Shown here: positions 1-8,936 of the stretch, one piece after another
Layout: each line of letters opens with the position of its first letter
Position numbering within the stretch: position 1 is the first letter of the stretch
Assembly (NCBI RefSeq): GCF_021183625.1
Contig: NZ_CP089214.1
Span: 868,001-932,000 of the forward strand
Length of the DNA stretch: 64,000 bases
Source: Nocardia asteroides
GTDB lineage: Bacteria; Actinomycetota; Actinomycetes; Mycobacteriales; Mycobacteriaceae
Direction: 5' to 3'
Notes under the pieces: model-generated
What the model was told of the DNA's origin: nothing
Databases searched by the model: none
What the model saw: only the letters and a program-made list of their open reading frames with translations
Position numbers and translations under genes: made by a program

Positions 1-1
1 C

Positions 2-67
2 GACGGAGAGATCGGCCTCGATGACACGATGAGTCGCTACTTCCCACCGGGAAGCGAGCTCGATTGA
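2..67 (+). CDS. C-terminal end of a gene cut by the window edge, serine-hydrolase-like
   Basis: Twenty-one codons are open from the left edge to a TGA. The stretch LDDTMSRYFP resembles the segment LDDxVSRYLP found after the SxxK region in class C beta-lactamase-like hydrolases. In those proteins the chain continues for about 200 residues past this point, so the early stop would mean a truncated or broken gene. The visible piece is too short to settle this, and it could be the normal end of an unrelated protein. Confidence 0.3.
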   Translation, partial: DGEIGLDDTMSRYFPPGSELD

Positions 68-106
68 TCAAGTCGACCCGCACTGCGACTGTCTACCATC
101 GCCGAC

Positions 107-997
107 ATGACGGATCTTTCGCACTACTCGACACAGAGCAGAGTGACCGATCCGGGGGCTCGATCCGCGTTGCTGGCCGGGCTGACCGGCGACTTCGCGC
201 AGCTGCGACGGACGGTATCGGGTCTGGTCATCCACTACCGCGCCGACAGCCCACTGGCGAAAGGCGTTCCGGCTCAGCGCATGCGCGAGATCGATACCCG
301 CTACATCGAGACCATGCTGAGCAGGCTGGCCGAGCTGGCCGGCGGCTCACTCGACGAACCACGGCGGCCGGCCCAGCGCCTGGTCGGCTGCTGCCGTGAC
401 TTCACGGTGCTCTACGTCGCCGCGTTGCGCGCACGCGGCATCCCGGCCCGCGCGCGGGTCGGCTTCGCCACCTACTTCGTCGCCGACTACGCCGTGGATC
501 ACGAAGTCGCCGAGGTCTGGGACGCCGATCGGGCGCGCTGGCGCCTCGTCGACCCCGAACTCGACGACGGGCACACCGGCCCGGACGGCACCCGCATCGA
601 CCCGCTCGATCTCATACCCGACCAATTCGTACCCGCCGGCGCTGCATGGCAACTGTGCCGCACCGGCAACGCCGACCCGGCACGCTTCGTCGTCGACCCG
701 GGCCTCGACATCCCCGAGACGCACGGCATGCCGCAGATCGCGCACAATCTCGTGCACGACCTCGCCGCACTGAACTGCGCCGAGATGTTGCTCTGGGACG
801 AGTGGGGCTGGGGTGAGAACAGGTCGCTCACCGACTCGGAGCAGGAGCTCCTCGACCGCGTCGCGGCGGTCACGACGGGCGGCGACAGCTTGCAGGCCCG
901 TCGGCTCTACGAGGACGAGCCGTTGCTGCGCGTGCCCGACACCGTCACCAGCGTCGATCCCCTCGGGGGTCCACCGCGCACCGTGACGTGGCGCTGA
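107..997 (+). CDS. transglutaminase-like domain protein
   Basis: A 296-residue cytoplasmic protein without signal peptide or membrane segment. The central part has the transglutaminase-like (papain-fold) triad pattern: Cys96 in GCCRDFT, His132 in DHEVAEVW and Asp149 in RLVDPEL, with the usual hydrophobic helix (VLYVAALRARGIPAR) after the cysteine. Family members act as thiol proteases, amidases or peptide-processing enzymes; no substrate can be read here. The C-terminal 120 residues are less typical. It stands alone, converging with the glutaminase gene. The ATG start is taken because homology-like sequence begins soon after it; no strong ribosome site is visible. Confidence 0.88.
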   Translation: MTDLSHYSTQSRVTDPGARSALLAGLTGDFAQLRRTVSGLVIHYRADSPLAKGVPAQRMREIDTRYIETMLSRLAELAGGSLDEPRRPAQRLVGCCRDFTVLYVAALRARGIPARARVGFATYFVADYAVDHEVAEVWDADRARWRLVDPELDDGHTGPDGTRIDPLDLIPDQFVPAGAAWQLCRTGNADPARFVVDPGLDIPETHGMPQIAHNLVHDLAALNCAEMLLWDEWGWGENRSLTDSEQELLDRVAAVTTGGDSLQARRLYEDEPLLRVPDTVTSVDPLGGPPRTVTWR

Positions 998-1067
998 ACC
1001 GCGCCCCGGCGACAGATTCGGCGATGCGCGCTGCATCCGGCTCGATGCTCGTACGGTACGGCCCGGG

Positions 1068-2087
1068 TCAGCCTTCGATCGGCTGCGCCTGATCACGAAC
1101 GACAGCGGCGGAGGCGAAGAGGTTCAACCCCAGCGTCCGCGACAGGTGCGCGATGGCACGCTGCCCGCGCACACTGTTGCCCGCCGGATCCAGCTTCGGC
1201 GAGAACGTCCCGATGGCGCCCTTGCCGGGCGAGATCGCGACGATCCCGCCGGACACCCCCGATTTGGCGGGTAACCCGATCTCGTAGAGCCATTCCCCTG
1301 ACCGTTCGTACATCCCGCAGGTCGCCAGCACCGACAGCGTGTCCCGGCAGACATGGGCCTGCACGACCCGCTCGCCGGTCACCGGATTCACGCCACCGCC
1401 GGCCAGCGTGGAGCCCATGATCGCGAGATCGCGTGCGTGCACGCGCAGCGAGCACTGCCTGGTGTAGACATCCACCACCTCGAGCGGGTCGGCCGTGATC
1501 CGCCCGTAGCTCTCCAGCAGGCCCGCGATCGCCCGGTTGCGCTGGTTGGTCAGCGTCTCCGAGTGGTAGACCTCGTCGTCCAGCTGCAGCGGCCGACCCG
1601 CGAAGCGGGACAGCCCCGTGCGGATGTACTCCCACCGCGCGGCCGGTGTGCCACCGGGAACCAGCGCGGTCGTCGCCATCGCCCCCGCGTTGACCATGGG
1701 GTTCATCGGATGCCCGTCGTTGAGTTCGATGGCCATGACCGAATTGAACGGCAGCCCGGTGTTGTCGACACCGACCCGATCGCGGACGATGCCGTGCCCG
1801 AGCGCGTCACAGACCAGCGCGTAGACGAACGCCTTCGAAATCGACTGGATGGAGAACTCGTGCGCGGCGGCGCCGACGGTGTGCGCGCCGCCGCCGAGAT
1901 CGGCGACCGCGATGCCGAAGAGATCGGGATCGGCGGCGGCGAGCGCGGGAATGTAGTCGGCGACGACACCGGCGGTCCGCGGAACGTAGCGCTGATAGGC
2001 GGTGGCGAGCAGCTCACCGACCCGCTCCCGGTCGGGCAGCGCTCCGGTGGATACCGCCTGATCGACACCATCGACCTCGAGTTCCAC
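1068..2087 (-). CDS. glsA: glutaminase A
   Basis: Converts L-glutamine to glutamate and ammonia in the cytoplasm. The chain is a full-length serine-dependent beta-lactamase-like glutaminase (339 residues): the nucleophile motif SxxK is in SIQSISKAF, followed by NDGHPMNPMVNAGAM, a family hallmark, and the C-terminal GVSGGIVAISPGKGAIGTFS. A longer frame begins at a TTG at 2156, but GTG at 2087 is preceded by GAGGGAGG four bases away and gives a length closer to the family (about 310-330 residues). It lies convergent to the transglutaminase gene and upstream of nothing obvious, so it appears monocistronic. Confidence 0.92.
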   Translation of the reverse strand: MELEVDGVDQAVSTGALPDRERVGELLATAYQRYVPRTAGVVADYIPALAAADPDLFGIAVADLGGGAHTVGAAAHEFSIQSISKAFVYALVCDALGHGIVRDRVGVDNTGLPFNSVMAIELNDGHPMNPMVNAGAMATTALVPGGTPAARWEYIRTGLSRFAGRPLQLDDEVYHSETLTNQRNRAIAGLLESYGRITADPLEVVDVYTRQCSLRVHARDLAIMGSTLAGGGVNPVTGERVVQAHVCRDTLSVLATCGMYERSGEWLYEIGLPAKSGVSGGIVAISPGKGAIGTFSPKLDPAGNSVRGQRAIAHLSRTLGLNLFASAAVVRDQAQPIEG

Positions 2088-2276
2088 AGGGCCTCCCTCG
2101 TGCGCGCCGTCCAACCCTAGCGGAGCGGAACGTACGCGAAACGAAGGCGGGTTCAACTGGTCAACGCATCACGGCTCCGATCGCCCTGTCAGCCTGGAAC
2201 CGCGCCGGCATCAGCAGCGACGTCGAGTGAGCCAAGCGGATGACCAGAACTCGTCGTTGTCCCACCCCTGCTCGCC

Positions 2277-2306
2277 CTGCCGTGCCGGCAGTTGCCAGCA
2301 CGGCAG
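2277..2306 (-). terminator. hairpin terminator after atpB
   Basis: A perfect 9-base stem (CTGCCGTGC with GCACGGCAG) closes a 12-base loop and begins five bases after the atpB stop codon. No T tract follows, which is common for actinobacterial terminators. Its tight placement argues that transcription of atpB ends here, so no further atp genes follow. Confidence 0.6.
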
Positions 2307-2311
2307 TGGAC

Positions 2312-3103
2312 TCAGTGCGAGTCAACGTTTTTCGCCTCGCTGATATACACGGCGGTCAGCAGCGCGAATACGTAGGCCTGCAACCCGATGACCAGCAATT
2401 CGAATGCAGTGAAGGCGACGCCAGCGAGTAGGGAGAACGGTGAGAACACTTTCATCCAGGCGGTGGCGTCGAACAGGAAGTACCAGGTGGCGCTGAAGAA
2501 GAGCACCAGCATGATGTGGCCGGCGAGCATGTTGGCCATGAGCCGGACGGTGAGCGTGAACGGCCGCAGGATGAATGTCGAGACGAATTCGATCGGGATC
2601 AGCAGGCCGTGCGCCCACGGCGGCACGTCCGAGACGACGACGCTGCCGCGCATGTACCGCCAGAATCCGAACTTGCGGATACCGACGTAGTTGAAGGTGA
2701 CGTAGGCGATCACCGCGAGCACCAGCGGCATGCCGATGCGCGCGTTGGACGAGATGTTCAGTCCGGGAACGATGCCGGAGAAGTTCAGGAACAGCACGGT
2801 GAAGAAGATGGTCGCGATCAGTGGGAAGTACTTGCGGCCCGCCTCCTTGCCGAGTACCTCGTCGGCGATCTGCTCCTTGACGAACACCAGCGCGGCTTCC
2901 GCGATGTTCTGCAGCTTTCCCGGCACGATGCGCGGATTACGGAAAGCGGCCAGCATGAACACCACCAGCAGCGCCGTCATCAGCAGCCGGATGAGCATCA
3001 GCCGGTCGAGTTCGAACGGAGTGCCCTCGAACAGCACGGCGGGCGGAAAGAAGTCGGTCAGCGACGGCGCGTGGAACTCCGCGGCAAGGTCGATGGTGTT
3101 CAG
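2312..3103 (-). CDS. atpB: F0F1 ATP synthase subunit a, orphan copy
   Basis: Membrane subunit forming the proton half-channels against the c-ring. The predicted 263-residue chain has five to six membrane helices, the conserved stretch RPFTLTVRLMANMLAGH with the essential arginine (about residue 187), and the C-terminal GLQAYVFALLTAVYISE. The start is unusual. The homology-like N-terminus (NTIDLAAEFHAPSL) begins at a CTG (3101-3103) that sits seven bases after GGGGGA; no ATG, GTG or TTG lies between it and an in-frame stop, and the internal GTG at 3037 has no ribosome site and would remove family sequence. It stands alone: atpE, atpF, atpH and the F1 genes are absent, and a hairpin follows at once. 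It may be a second copy or a relocated only copy. Confidence 0.9.
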   Translation of the reverse strand: MNTIDLAAEFHAPSLTDFFPPAVLFEGTPFELDRLMLIRLLMTALLVVFMLAAFRNPRIVPGKLQNIAEAALVFVKEQIADEVLGKEAGRKYFPLIATIFFTVLFLNFSGIVPGLNISSNARIGMPLVLAVIAYVTFNYVGIRKFGFWRYMRGSVVVSDVPPWAHGLLIPIEFVSTFILRPFTLTVRLMANMLAGHIMLVLFFSATWYFLFDATAWMKVFSPFSLLAGVAFTAFELLVIGLQAYVFALLTAVYISEAKNVDSH

Positions 3104-3309
3104 CGTTCTCTCCCCCTGATCGAACGAACTTTGATTATATGTTCATACCATAAAAAGTGGCTCGACGTGAAGGCGGAGTCGGTCGTGATGCGTGCCGCCG
3201 ACTCACGCGGGCGGGATGGCCAGCTGAGCGCTGCGCGGTTGCGACGGTTCGAGCTCGGGTTGGTGCCGGTTCTCGACACCAGGCGAGTGCGGCGATATCG
3301 ACGGAGATA

Positions 3310-4300
3310 GTTGCTCGTGAGGTCCGCCGAGCGGCAGGCGACCGAGGCCGCGATCGGGAGTCACTCGGCGTGGCCGCCCTTGGCAACGAGGCCGACGTGG
3401 AGGCCGCGACCACCGTCGCCGACGCCGCGGCCGTGCGCGGCGATCGACCCGAGGCGACCCACGAGCAGCGGGCGGTGATGTCGCGCCGTTTCGCCGACAC
3501 GCTCGCCACCCGGGGCGAGTGGACCAGCGAACTGGTCAGCCGGGAGATCGGTAGGCCGATCGCGCTATCGTGCGCGTTCAACGGCCAGACACCCGCGTAC
3601 CCGCTGTGCCAGTACGCCGATCTCGCCCCGGCCACCGAGTTCGAGGAGATCCGGCCCAGCGCGCTGAGATCGACCATCTCGCGCCGCGAACCCGTCGGGG
3701 TTACCGGGGTGGTCACCCGTGGAACTATCCGCAGGCCGAAGCGCTCAGCTCGATCGCGCGCCCGCGCTCGCGGCCGGCTGCACAACGGTGCTCGAGCACT
3801 CCCCCGACGCCGCGCTGGACTCCTACATCATCGCCGAAGCCGCCGAACAGACCGGGCTGCCGCCCAGACCATCGACGACCTGCTCGACCCCGCCGTCATC
3901 GTCGGCCCCGCTCGCCAGCGAACCCCAGCTCGCCACCGTCGGCTCCTACACCGACGCCGCCCGGCAGCAGAAGGCTCGGCTCGTACACGGCGGCAAGCAA
4001 CCCGAGGGGCTGACCTGCGGCTGATTCATCGAACCCACGATCTTCGCCGACGTCGCCGACACCGATCGCATCGCCCGCGAGGAGATCTTCGGCACGGTCG
4101 TCGCCGTTATCCCCTACACCGACGAGGGCGAGACCCTCGCGCTCGCCGACGACAGCGACTTCGGCCTGGCCGGTTCGGTATGGACCGCCGACGAGAGCTG
4201 CGGCTTCGCCATCGCCGCCGCCTCCACACCGACACCGTCGGGACCAACTCCTACCTCAACGACATGGAGCTGGGTCGGGCGCGGGATGTGAACGATGCGG
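3310..4300 (+). pseudogene. decayed NAD-dependent aldehyde dehydrogenase
   Basis: Recognisable pieces of the aldehyde dehydrogenase family lie in order but in different frames: EADVEAATTVADAA and RREPVGVTGVV (frame starting near 3385), then WNYPQAEALSS, then ALAAGCTTVLEHSPDAALDSY with IIAEAAEQTGLPP, then [21 protein letters not shown] and [11 protein letters not shown] near the end. At least three frameshifts and a stop at 4021 interrupt it. The central region with the catalytic Glu and Cys (the GGK and GQxC segments) is deleted between about 3870 and 3900. No function can remain. It separates the orphan atpB from the phosphonate locus. Confidence 0.85.
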
Positions 4301-4463
4301 CGTTCACCGATCATCGGCGGCGGATCAGCGCGCTCATCGAGCACTGATCGGCTCCACAGGGTCGCAGCGCTCCCCTTGCCGGAGTTCCGGTGGGCCGGTT
4401 CACGGCTCCGAAAAGCTGCGCATCTCCCGATGTACTCATATGCACAGGTAGTGAACTTAGAGA

Positions 4464-4476
4464 GTCTTATATAGAC
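4464..4476. promoter_or_regulatory. possible GntR-type operator before the FAD oxidoreductase
   Basis: The sequence GTCTTATATAGAC is a near-palindrome (GTCT...AGAC) around an AT-rich centre, 29 bases before the GTG start of the oxidoreductase gene. Its AT-rich core could double as the -10 region. It differs from the HutC-type sites at 11471-11531, so it may serve the other GntR protein (5605-6330). Assignment is speculative. Confidence 0.3.
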
Positions 4477-4505
4477 AGGATGCCGCAACCAGGCCACAGT
4501 GAAGC

Positions 4506-5621
4506 GTGACATCTGAGCGATACGACCTGATCGTCGTCGGCGCGGGCATCATCGGCCTCGCACACGCCTTCCACGCCCGTGAGCGCGGCCTGTCGGTGGC
4601 GGTGATCGAACAGAACGATCGCGTACTCGGTGCCTCGATCCGCAACTTCGGGCACGCCTGCGTCACGGCCCAGTCCGGCTCGGCGCTCGACTACGCGCGA
4701 TCGGGGCGCGAGCACTGGATCCGGCTGGCGGACGAGGCCGGGTTCGGCCTCCGCGCCTCCGGTACCTGGTGCGTGGCCAGGTCGGACGACGAGCTTGCGG
4801 TGATGGCGGAGTTCGCGCGGGCCCGCGGCGCGGAACAGGTGCGATTGCTGGATCGGGAGGCATTCCTGGAGCAGGTGCCGGTGGCCGCTGCGGTCGGCGG
4901 CATGCACCTGCCCGACGATCTGCAGGTGGACCCGCGCGCGGCCGCCCCGGCGATCGCGGCCTGGCTGGAACACCGGCGTGGAGTCGACTTCCACTGGCGT
5001 ACAGCGGTTCTGGGTATCGAGCCGGGCAGGGTACGCACCTCTCGGAGCACGCTCGCCACGGAGCAGGTCGTGGTCGCGGTGAACCACGATGTCGACCGGC
5101 TCTTCCCCGGGCTCGGCGGGGACCTGCTGCGCTGCCGCCTGCACATGCTCCGCGCGACGGTCCGCCTCCCCCGGCCGCTGCCGGGCCCGCTGTTCACCGG
5201 CTGGTCGCTGCTGCGGTACGCGGGCTTCACCGGCACCGAAGCGCTCCGCGCCCGGCTGGAGAGCGAGTACCCCGCCGAGGTGGCGGCCGACCTGCACCTC
5301 ATGGTCACCCCGCAGGCCGACGGCACGCTGATCGTGGGCGATACCCATATCCGGGAGGTGTCGGAGTCGCCGTTCCAGTCCGAGCACGGGTTCGAGATGC
5401 TGCTCGGCCATGCCCGGGAGTTGTTCGGCAGCGATGACATCGACGTTGTCGAGCGGTGGCAGGGCGTCTACAGTTCAGCGCCGGGTCGCGAGTTCCTGAT
5501 CGCCGAGCCGGCACCGGGGGTGCACGTGGTCACGGTGACCACCGGGATCGGAATGACCACCGGGTTGGGGCTCGCGGCCTCCGTGCTCGATCGAATCGCC
5601 CCGGTCAGCCCGAACTCGTGA
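4506..5621 (+). CDS. FAD-dependent oxidoreductase, phosphonate-associated (HpnW/PbfD-like)
   Basis: A 371-residue amine-oxidase-like flavoprotein of the DAO fold. The N-terminal dinucleotide motif is VVGAGIIG (residues 10-17) followed by the acidic EQNDR segment that binds the FAD ribose; the C-terminal TTGIGMTTGLGLA closes the FAD site. The sequence fits the TIGR03364 group, which co-occurs with phosphonate genes. Some members are reported to oxidise 2-aminoethylphosphonate or its N-methyl form to phosphonoacetaldehyde. That matches a neighbouring phosphonatase-like hydrolase and PhnCDE importer. The GTG start is 11 residues before the GAGIIG motif. It overlaps the convergent gntR gene by 17 bases. 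The substrate is inferred from context. Confidence 0.85.
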   Translation: MTSERYDLIVVGAGIIGLAHAFHARERGLSVAVIEQNDRVLGASIRNFGHACVTAQSGSALDYARSGREHWIRLADEAGFGLRASGTWCVARSDDELAVMAEFARARGAEQVRLLDREAFLEQVPVAAAVGGMHLPDDLQVDPRAAAPAIAAWLEHRRGVDFHWRTAVLGIEPGRVRTSRSTLATEQVVVAVNHDVDRLFPGLGGDLLRCRLHMLRATVRLPRPLPGPLFTGWSLLRYAGFTGTEALRARLESEYPAEVAADLHLMVTPQADGTLIVGDTHIREVSESPFQSEHGFEMLLGHARELFGSDDIDVVERWQGVYSSAPGREFLIAEPAPGVHVVTVTTGIGMTTGLGLAASVLDRIAPVSPNS

Positions 5622-6330
5622 GTGTGAAGGTCACCAGGTCGGGCCGGTACCGATCGTCGGCGTACTCGAAAGCGACACCGTGTTCGTCGCGGGAGGTGCG
5701 ACGCTCGCGCAGCAGCGGGGTGCCGGGCGCGACGGCGAGGTGCATGGCGTCGAGCGGATCGGCGGCGACGGCGTCGAGCTGGTGCTCCATGGTGGCGAAC
5801 CGCACCCCGGCACCGGTGAGGTAGTCGGTGATGGACCCGGAGTCGGTGTCGAATCCGACGACGAGGGCACCGACCGGTTCGGTGAAGGTGCTGCGCTCGA
5901 GCATGGCGGGCACACCGTCGAGCAACCGCACCCGCAGCACCTCGACCACGAACTCCGCCTCGCTCACCCCCAGCGCCGCCGCCGCGGCACCCGCGGTCCG
6001 GCGGCGGGCGACCTCGACGGTGCGGTTGCCCGCGGCCCGGCCGATGCTCTGCACCCACCGGGTGAAGGGGGTGAAGGTGGCGATGCCGCGGGCCGGGGTG
6101 CGGCAGCGGACGGTCGCGGGGCGGCCCTGCGAGATCGTCACCAGCCCTTCGGCGCGCAGTGCCGCCATTGCCTGGCGCACCGGGCCGCGGGAGACGCCGA
6201 ATTCGGCGCACATCTCGCTCTCGCTGGGCAGCGAGGCGCCGACAGGGTAGACGCCGTCGCGGATGCGCAGGCGCAACTGCGCGGCGACCTGCTCGTGCCG
6301 GGTGCCCGGTGACCGCACGGTCACCTCCAT
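5605..6330 (-). CDS. GntR/HutC-family regulator of the phosphonate locus
   Basis: A 241-residue repressor with an N-terminal winged helix (residues about 10-75; SLPSESEMCAEFGVSRGPVRQAMAALRAEGLV is the typical recognition region) and a C-terminal UTRA ligand-binding domain ending in YRPDLVTFTL. Proteins of this subfamily sense small anionic or amino-containing metabolites. It is the last gene of the leftward operon starting at 11453, with 30 bases between it and the alcohol dehydrogenase gene, and its end overlaps the convergent oxidoreductase gene. It probably controls that gene, the operon, or both. Confidence 0.88.
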   Translation of the reverse strand: MEVTVRSPGTRHEQVAAQLRLRIRDGVYPVGASLPSESEMCAEFGVSRGPVRQAMAALRAEGLVTISQGRPATVRCRTPARGIATFTPFTRWVQSIGRAAGNRTVEVARRRTAGAAAAALGVSEAEFVVEVLRVRLLDGVPAMLERSTFTEPVGALVVGFDTDSGSITDYLTGAGVRFATMEHQLDAVAADPLDAMHLAVAPGTPLLRERRTSRDEHGVAFEYADDRYRPDLVTFTLTSSG

Positions 6331-6360
6331 TCCTCGCCTGGACGGCTCGAAACTACCCGG

Positions 6361-7362
6361 TCACGGTGCGATCGAGGCGCGCAGGATCCCGGGTGGGGTG
6401 GGCACGAGCACCGCCTCCACCTCCGCCAGCGCGACCGGGGGCGCCACCACGGACGCCCACGGGTAGCGGTCGCGCGTGATGTTCAGGAACGCGACGGCTT
6501 CGTACAGGTGGCGGGGTTCGTAGTTGTGCACGCCGGTGACGGTGAGCCAACCCCGCACCACCGCCTCGGGGTCGACCTGGACTGCGGCTCCCGGCGTCAC
6601 CGAGCCGACCAGAACCAGGGTGCCGCCCAGGTCGATGCGGGCCAGGGCATGACCGACGGCCGCGGCGGCACCGGAGAACTCCAGGGCGACGTCGACCGGA
6701 GCGCCGTCGTCGGGAAGACCGCCGAACGCGGCGGCGAGCGCAAGCCGCTCGGGGTCCGGGTCGGCCACCCGAACGTCGGCGCCGCGAGAAACGCACGCCG
6801 CGGTCGCGGTGAGACCGAGCATGCCCGCCCCGGTCACCAGCACGCGGCGACCCGCAACCGCACCCGCGGCCTCCAGAGCGGCCATGACGGTAGCGGTCGC
6901 GCACCCGGCGGGTGCGGCGACGGCATCGGGCACCTGCTCGGGCACCTCGGCCAGCGTGACCCCGGCGGGCAGCAGTACGTGCTCGGCATAGGTCCCCGAG
7001 AGCGGCCACTCCCCCGCGAACGGCTCGTGCCCCACCTTCCGTACCCGCTCGCACTTGGCGGTGAACCCGACTCGGCAGCGCGCACAATCACCGCACGACG
7101 CGGTCACCGACCACACCACCCGCGTTCCCGCCGGAAGTGCGCCGCGCACAACCCGCCCCACCGCCTCGTGCCCGAGCACCGACGGACACGGCGCCACCCG
7201 CTTGCCGGTAACGGTATGCAGATCGCTCCCGCACACCGTCGCCAGCGTCACCCGAACCAGCGTCTCACCGGGACCGGGCACGGGAAGCGGCACCTCCCGC
7301 ACCGCCGTCCCGGCGCCGGTCCACACCGCGGCCCTGGTCACACCACCAGCGAGCGAATCCAT
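6361..7362 (-). CDS. zinc-binding alcohol dehydrogenase, phosphonate-associated (HpnZ-like)
   Basis: A 333-residue medium-chain dehydrogenase. The catalytic zinc ligands are visible as Cys in ATVCGSDLH and His in GHEAVG; the structural zinc site is CGDCARC followed by a fourth Cys in FTAKC. The NAD(P) motif is VTGAGMLGLTATA. It fits the TIGR03366 group found beside phosphonate genes; its actual substrate is not known, though reduction or oxidation of an aldehyde released from an aminoalkylphosphonate is reasonable. The ATG at 7362 lies inside the end of phnE (25-base overlap), so translation is probably coupled. Confidence 0.85.
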   Translation of the reverse strand: MDSLAGGVTRAAVWTGAGTAVREVPLPVPGPGETLVRVTLATVCGSDLHTVTGKRVAPCPSVLGHEAVGRVVRGALPAGTRVVWSVTASCGDCARCRVGFTAKCERVRKVGHEPFAGEWPLSGTYAEHVLLPAGVTLAEVPEQVPDAVAAPAGCATATVMAALEAAGAVAGRRVLVTGAGMLGLTATAACVSRGADVRVADPDPERLALAAAFGGLPDDGAPVDVALEFSGAAAAVGHALARIDLGGTLVLVGSVTPGAAVQVDPEAVVRGWLTVTGVHNYEPRHLYEAVAFLNITRDRYPWASVVAPPVALAEVEAVLVPTPPGILRASIAP

Positions 7363-8936
7363 CCGGACAGCCTTTCGATCAGGTAGACGATGACGAACAC
7401 CACGAGCACGATCGCCCCGGCCACCTCGAAGTTCAGCGTCCGGATCGACTCGAACAGCAGGTACCCGATGCCGCCCGCACCGACGATGCCGAGCACGGTC
7501 GAGGTGCGGATATTGACGTCGAGCAGGTACAGCCAGGAGCCGACGATCGCGGGGACGGCTTGCGGAATCACCGCCGCGCCGACCGTTTTCCACCAGCCGC
7601 CGCCGACCGAGGCGACCGCCTCCAGCGGTCCGGGGTCGATCTCCTCAACGGCGTCGGCGACGAGTTTGCCGAGGAAACCGAGCGATCCAACGGCCAGCGC
7701 GCAGGTGCCCGCGATCGGACCGAGCCCGAGCGCGGCCACGAACACCACCGCCACGATGAGCTCGGGCACCGCGCGCACCAGCAGAATCCAGCCGCGCGCG
7801 ACCCAGTAGAGCACCGGATGCGGCGAGACATTGCTCGCCGCGACGATGCCGACCGGGATGGAGAGCACCCCGCCGATGCCGGTGGCGAGCACGCCGATGG
7901 CGACGGTCTGCACGGTCGCGTCGACCAGGTCGGCGCCGAGCGCACCGAAATCCGGTGGCACCATGCGCCCGAACACCTCGAGCGCGGGCCCGACCCAGGT
8001 GAACAGCGAAAGCGGGCCGATCTCTAGCACCACCAGTGCGGCGAGGGTCGCCCCTCCGACCAGCCCGCCGAGCGCGAGCCTGGCGATTCGATCACGCCGA
8101 GGGGCGGAATGTCCTGGCGCCAGCAGGACTCGGCGGATGACGATGGCGAGCAGCTCCATGGCGGCGATGATCACCAGGATCACCGCGACGATCCCCATGG
8201 CTCGCGGGTAGGCCAGCCCGCGCAGCGCGTCCTGCAGCGCGAAGCCGATCCCGCCCGCGCCGACGAAGCCGAGCACCACCGACGTGCGCAGGTTGATGTC
8301 GACCCGGTAGACGAAGACTCCGATCCAGGCCGGAACCACCTGCGGCAGCACCCCGTTGACCAGTTCGCGCAGCGGCCCGGAGCCGGTGGCGCGCACGGCT
8401 TCGCGCGGGCCGGGGTCGGTCTGCTCGATGGCGTCGGCGAAGAGCTTGCCGAGCATGCCGATCGAGTGCAGCGCCAGCGCCAGCACGCCGGGCAGCACCC
8501 CGATGCCGAGCCCGCGCACCAGCAGCGCCGCGATGAGCAGGTCCGGCATGGCGCGGCAGAAGGTGATGACGGCGCGGGCCACCGCGTAGACCGCCGGGTG
8601 CGGCGTGGTGTTGCGGGCGGCCAGGAAGGCGAGCGGTACCGAGGCCACAGTGGCCAGCACAGTGCCGAGCACCGCCATGAGCAGGGTCTCCAGCGCGAGC
8701 GTCGAGATCCGCGCGGGGTCGTCCAGGCGGGGCGGGAGCATCCGATCCAGCAGCCGGGCGATGTCGTCCAGGCCGTCGAGGAGGGTGGCCGGGGCGAACT
8801 CGAGGTACGCCGCCGCGGCGAGTACCGCGGCGGCGGCCAGCAGCGAGAACAGCCGCAGGAGCCATGGGCGGGGGGTGCGGGCACGGTCGTCGCGCGCGGC
8901 GGGCCGCCGCTGCGGCGGGTCGAGCACCACACTCAT
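7338..8936 (-). CDS. phnE: phosphonate ABC transporter permease, two PhnE units fused
   Basis: A 532-residue membrane protein made of two homologous permease halves. Each half has about five or six helices and its own cytoplasmic coupling loop (GPREAVRATGSG near residue 185; GPLEAVASVGGG near residue 455) followed by the GFVGAGGIGF/GIVGAGGIGY stretch. PhnE is normally about 260-270 residues and works as a dimer, so this is a tandem fusion that supplies both subunits. The ATG overlaps the phnC stop (ATGA), the usual mark of coupled translation. It imports phosphonate together with PhnC and PhnD. Confidence 0.93.
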   Translation of the reverse strand: MSVVLDPPQRRPAARDDRARTPRPWLLRLFSLLAAAAVLAAAAYLEFAPATLLDGLDDIARLLDRMLPPRLDDPARISTLALETLLMAVLGTVLATVASVPLAFLAARNTTPHPAVYAVARAVITFCRAMPDLLIAALLVRGLGIGVLPGVLALALHSIGMLGKLFADAIEQTDPGPREAVRATGSGPLRELVNGVLPQVVPAWIGVFVYRVDINLRTSVVLGFVGAGGIGFALQDALRGLAYPRAMGIVAVILVIIAAMELLAIVIRRVLLAPGHSAPRRDRIARLALGGLVGGATLAALVVLEIGPLSLFTWVGPALEVFGRMVPPDFGALGADLVDATVQTVAIGVLATGIGGVLSIPVGIVAASNVSPHPVLYWVARGWILLVRAVPELIVAVVFVAALGLGPIAGTCALAVGSLGFLGKLVADAVEEIDPGPLEAVASVGGGWWKTVGAAVIPQAVPAIVGSWLYLLDVNIRTSTVLGIVGAGGIGYLLFESIRTLNFEVAGAIVLVVFVIVYLIERLSGWIRSLVV

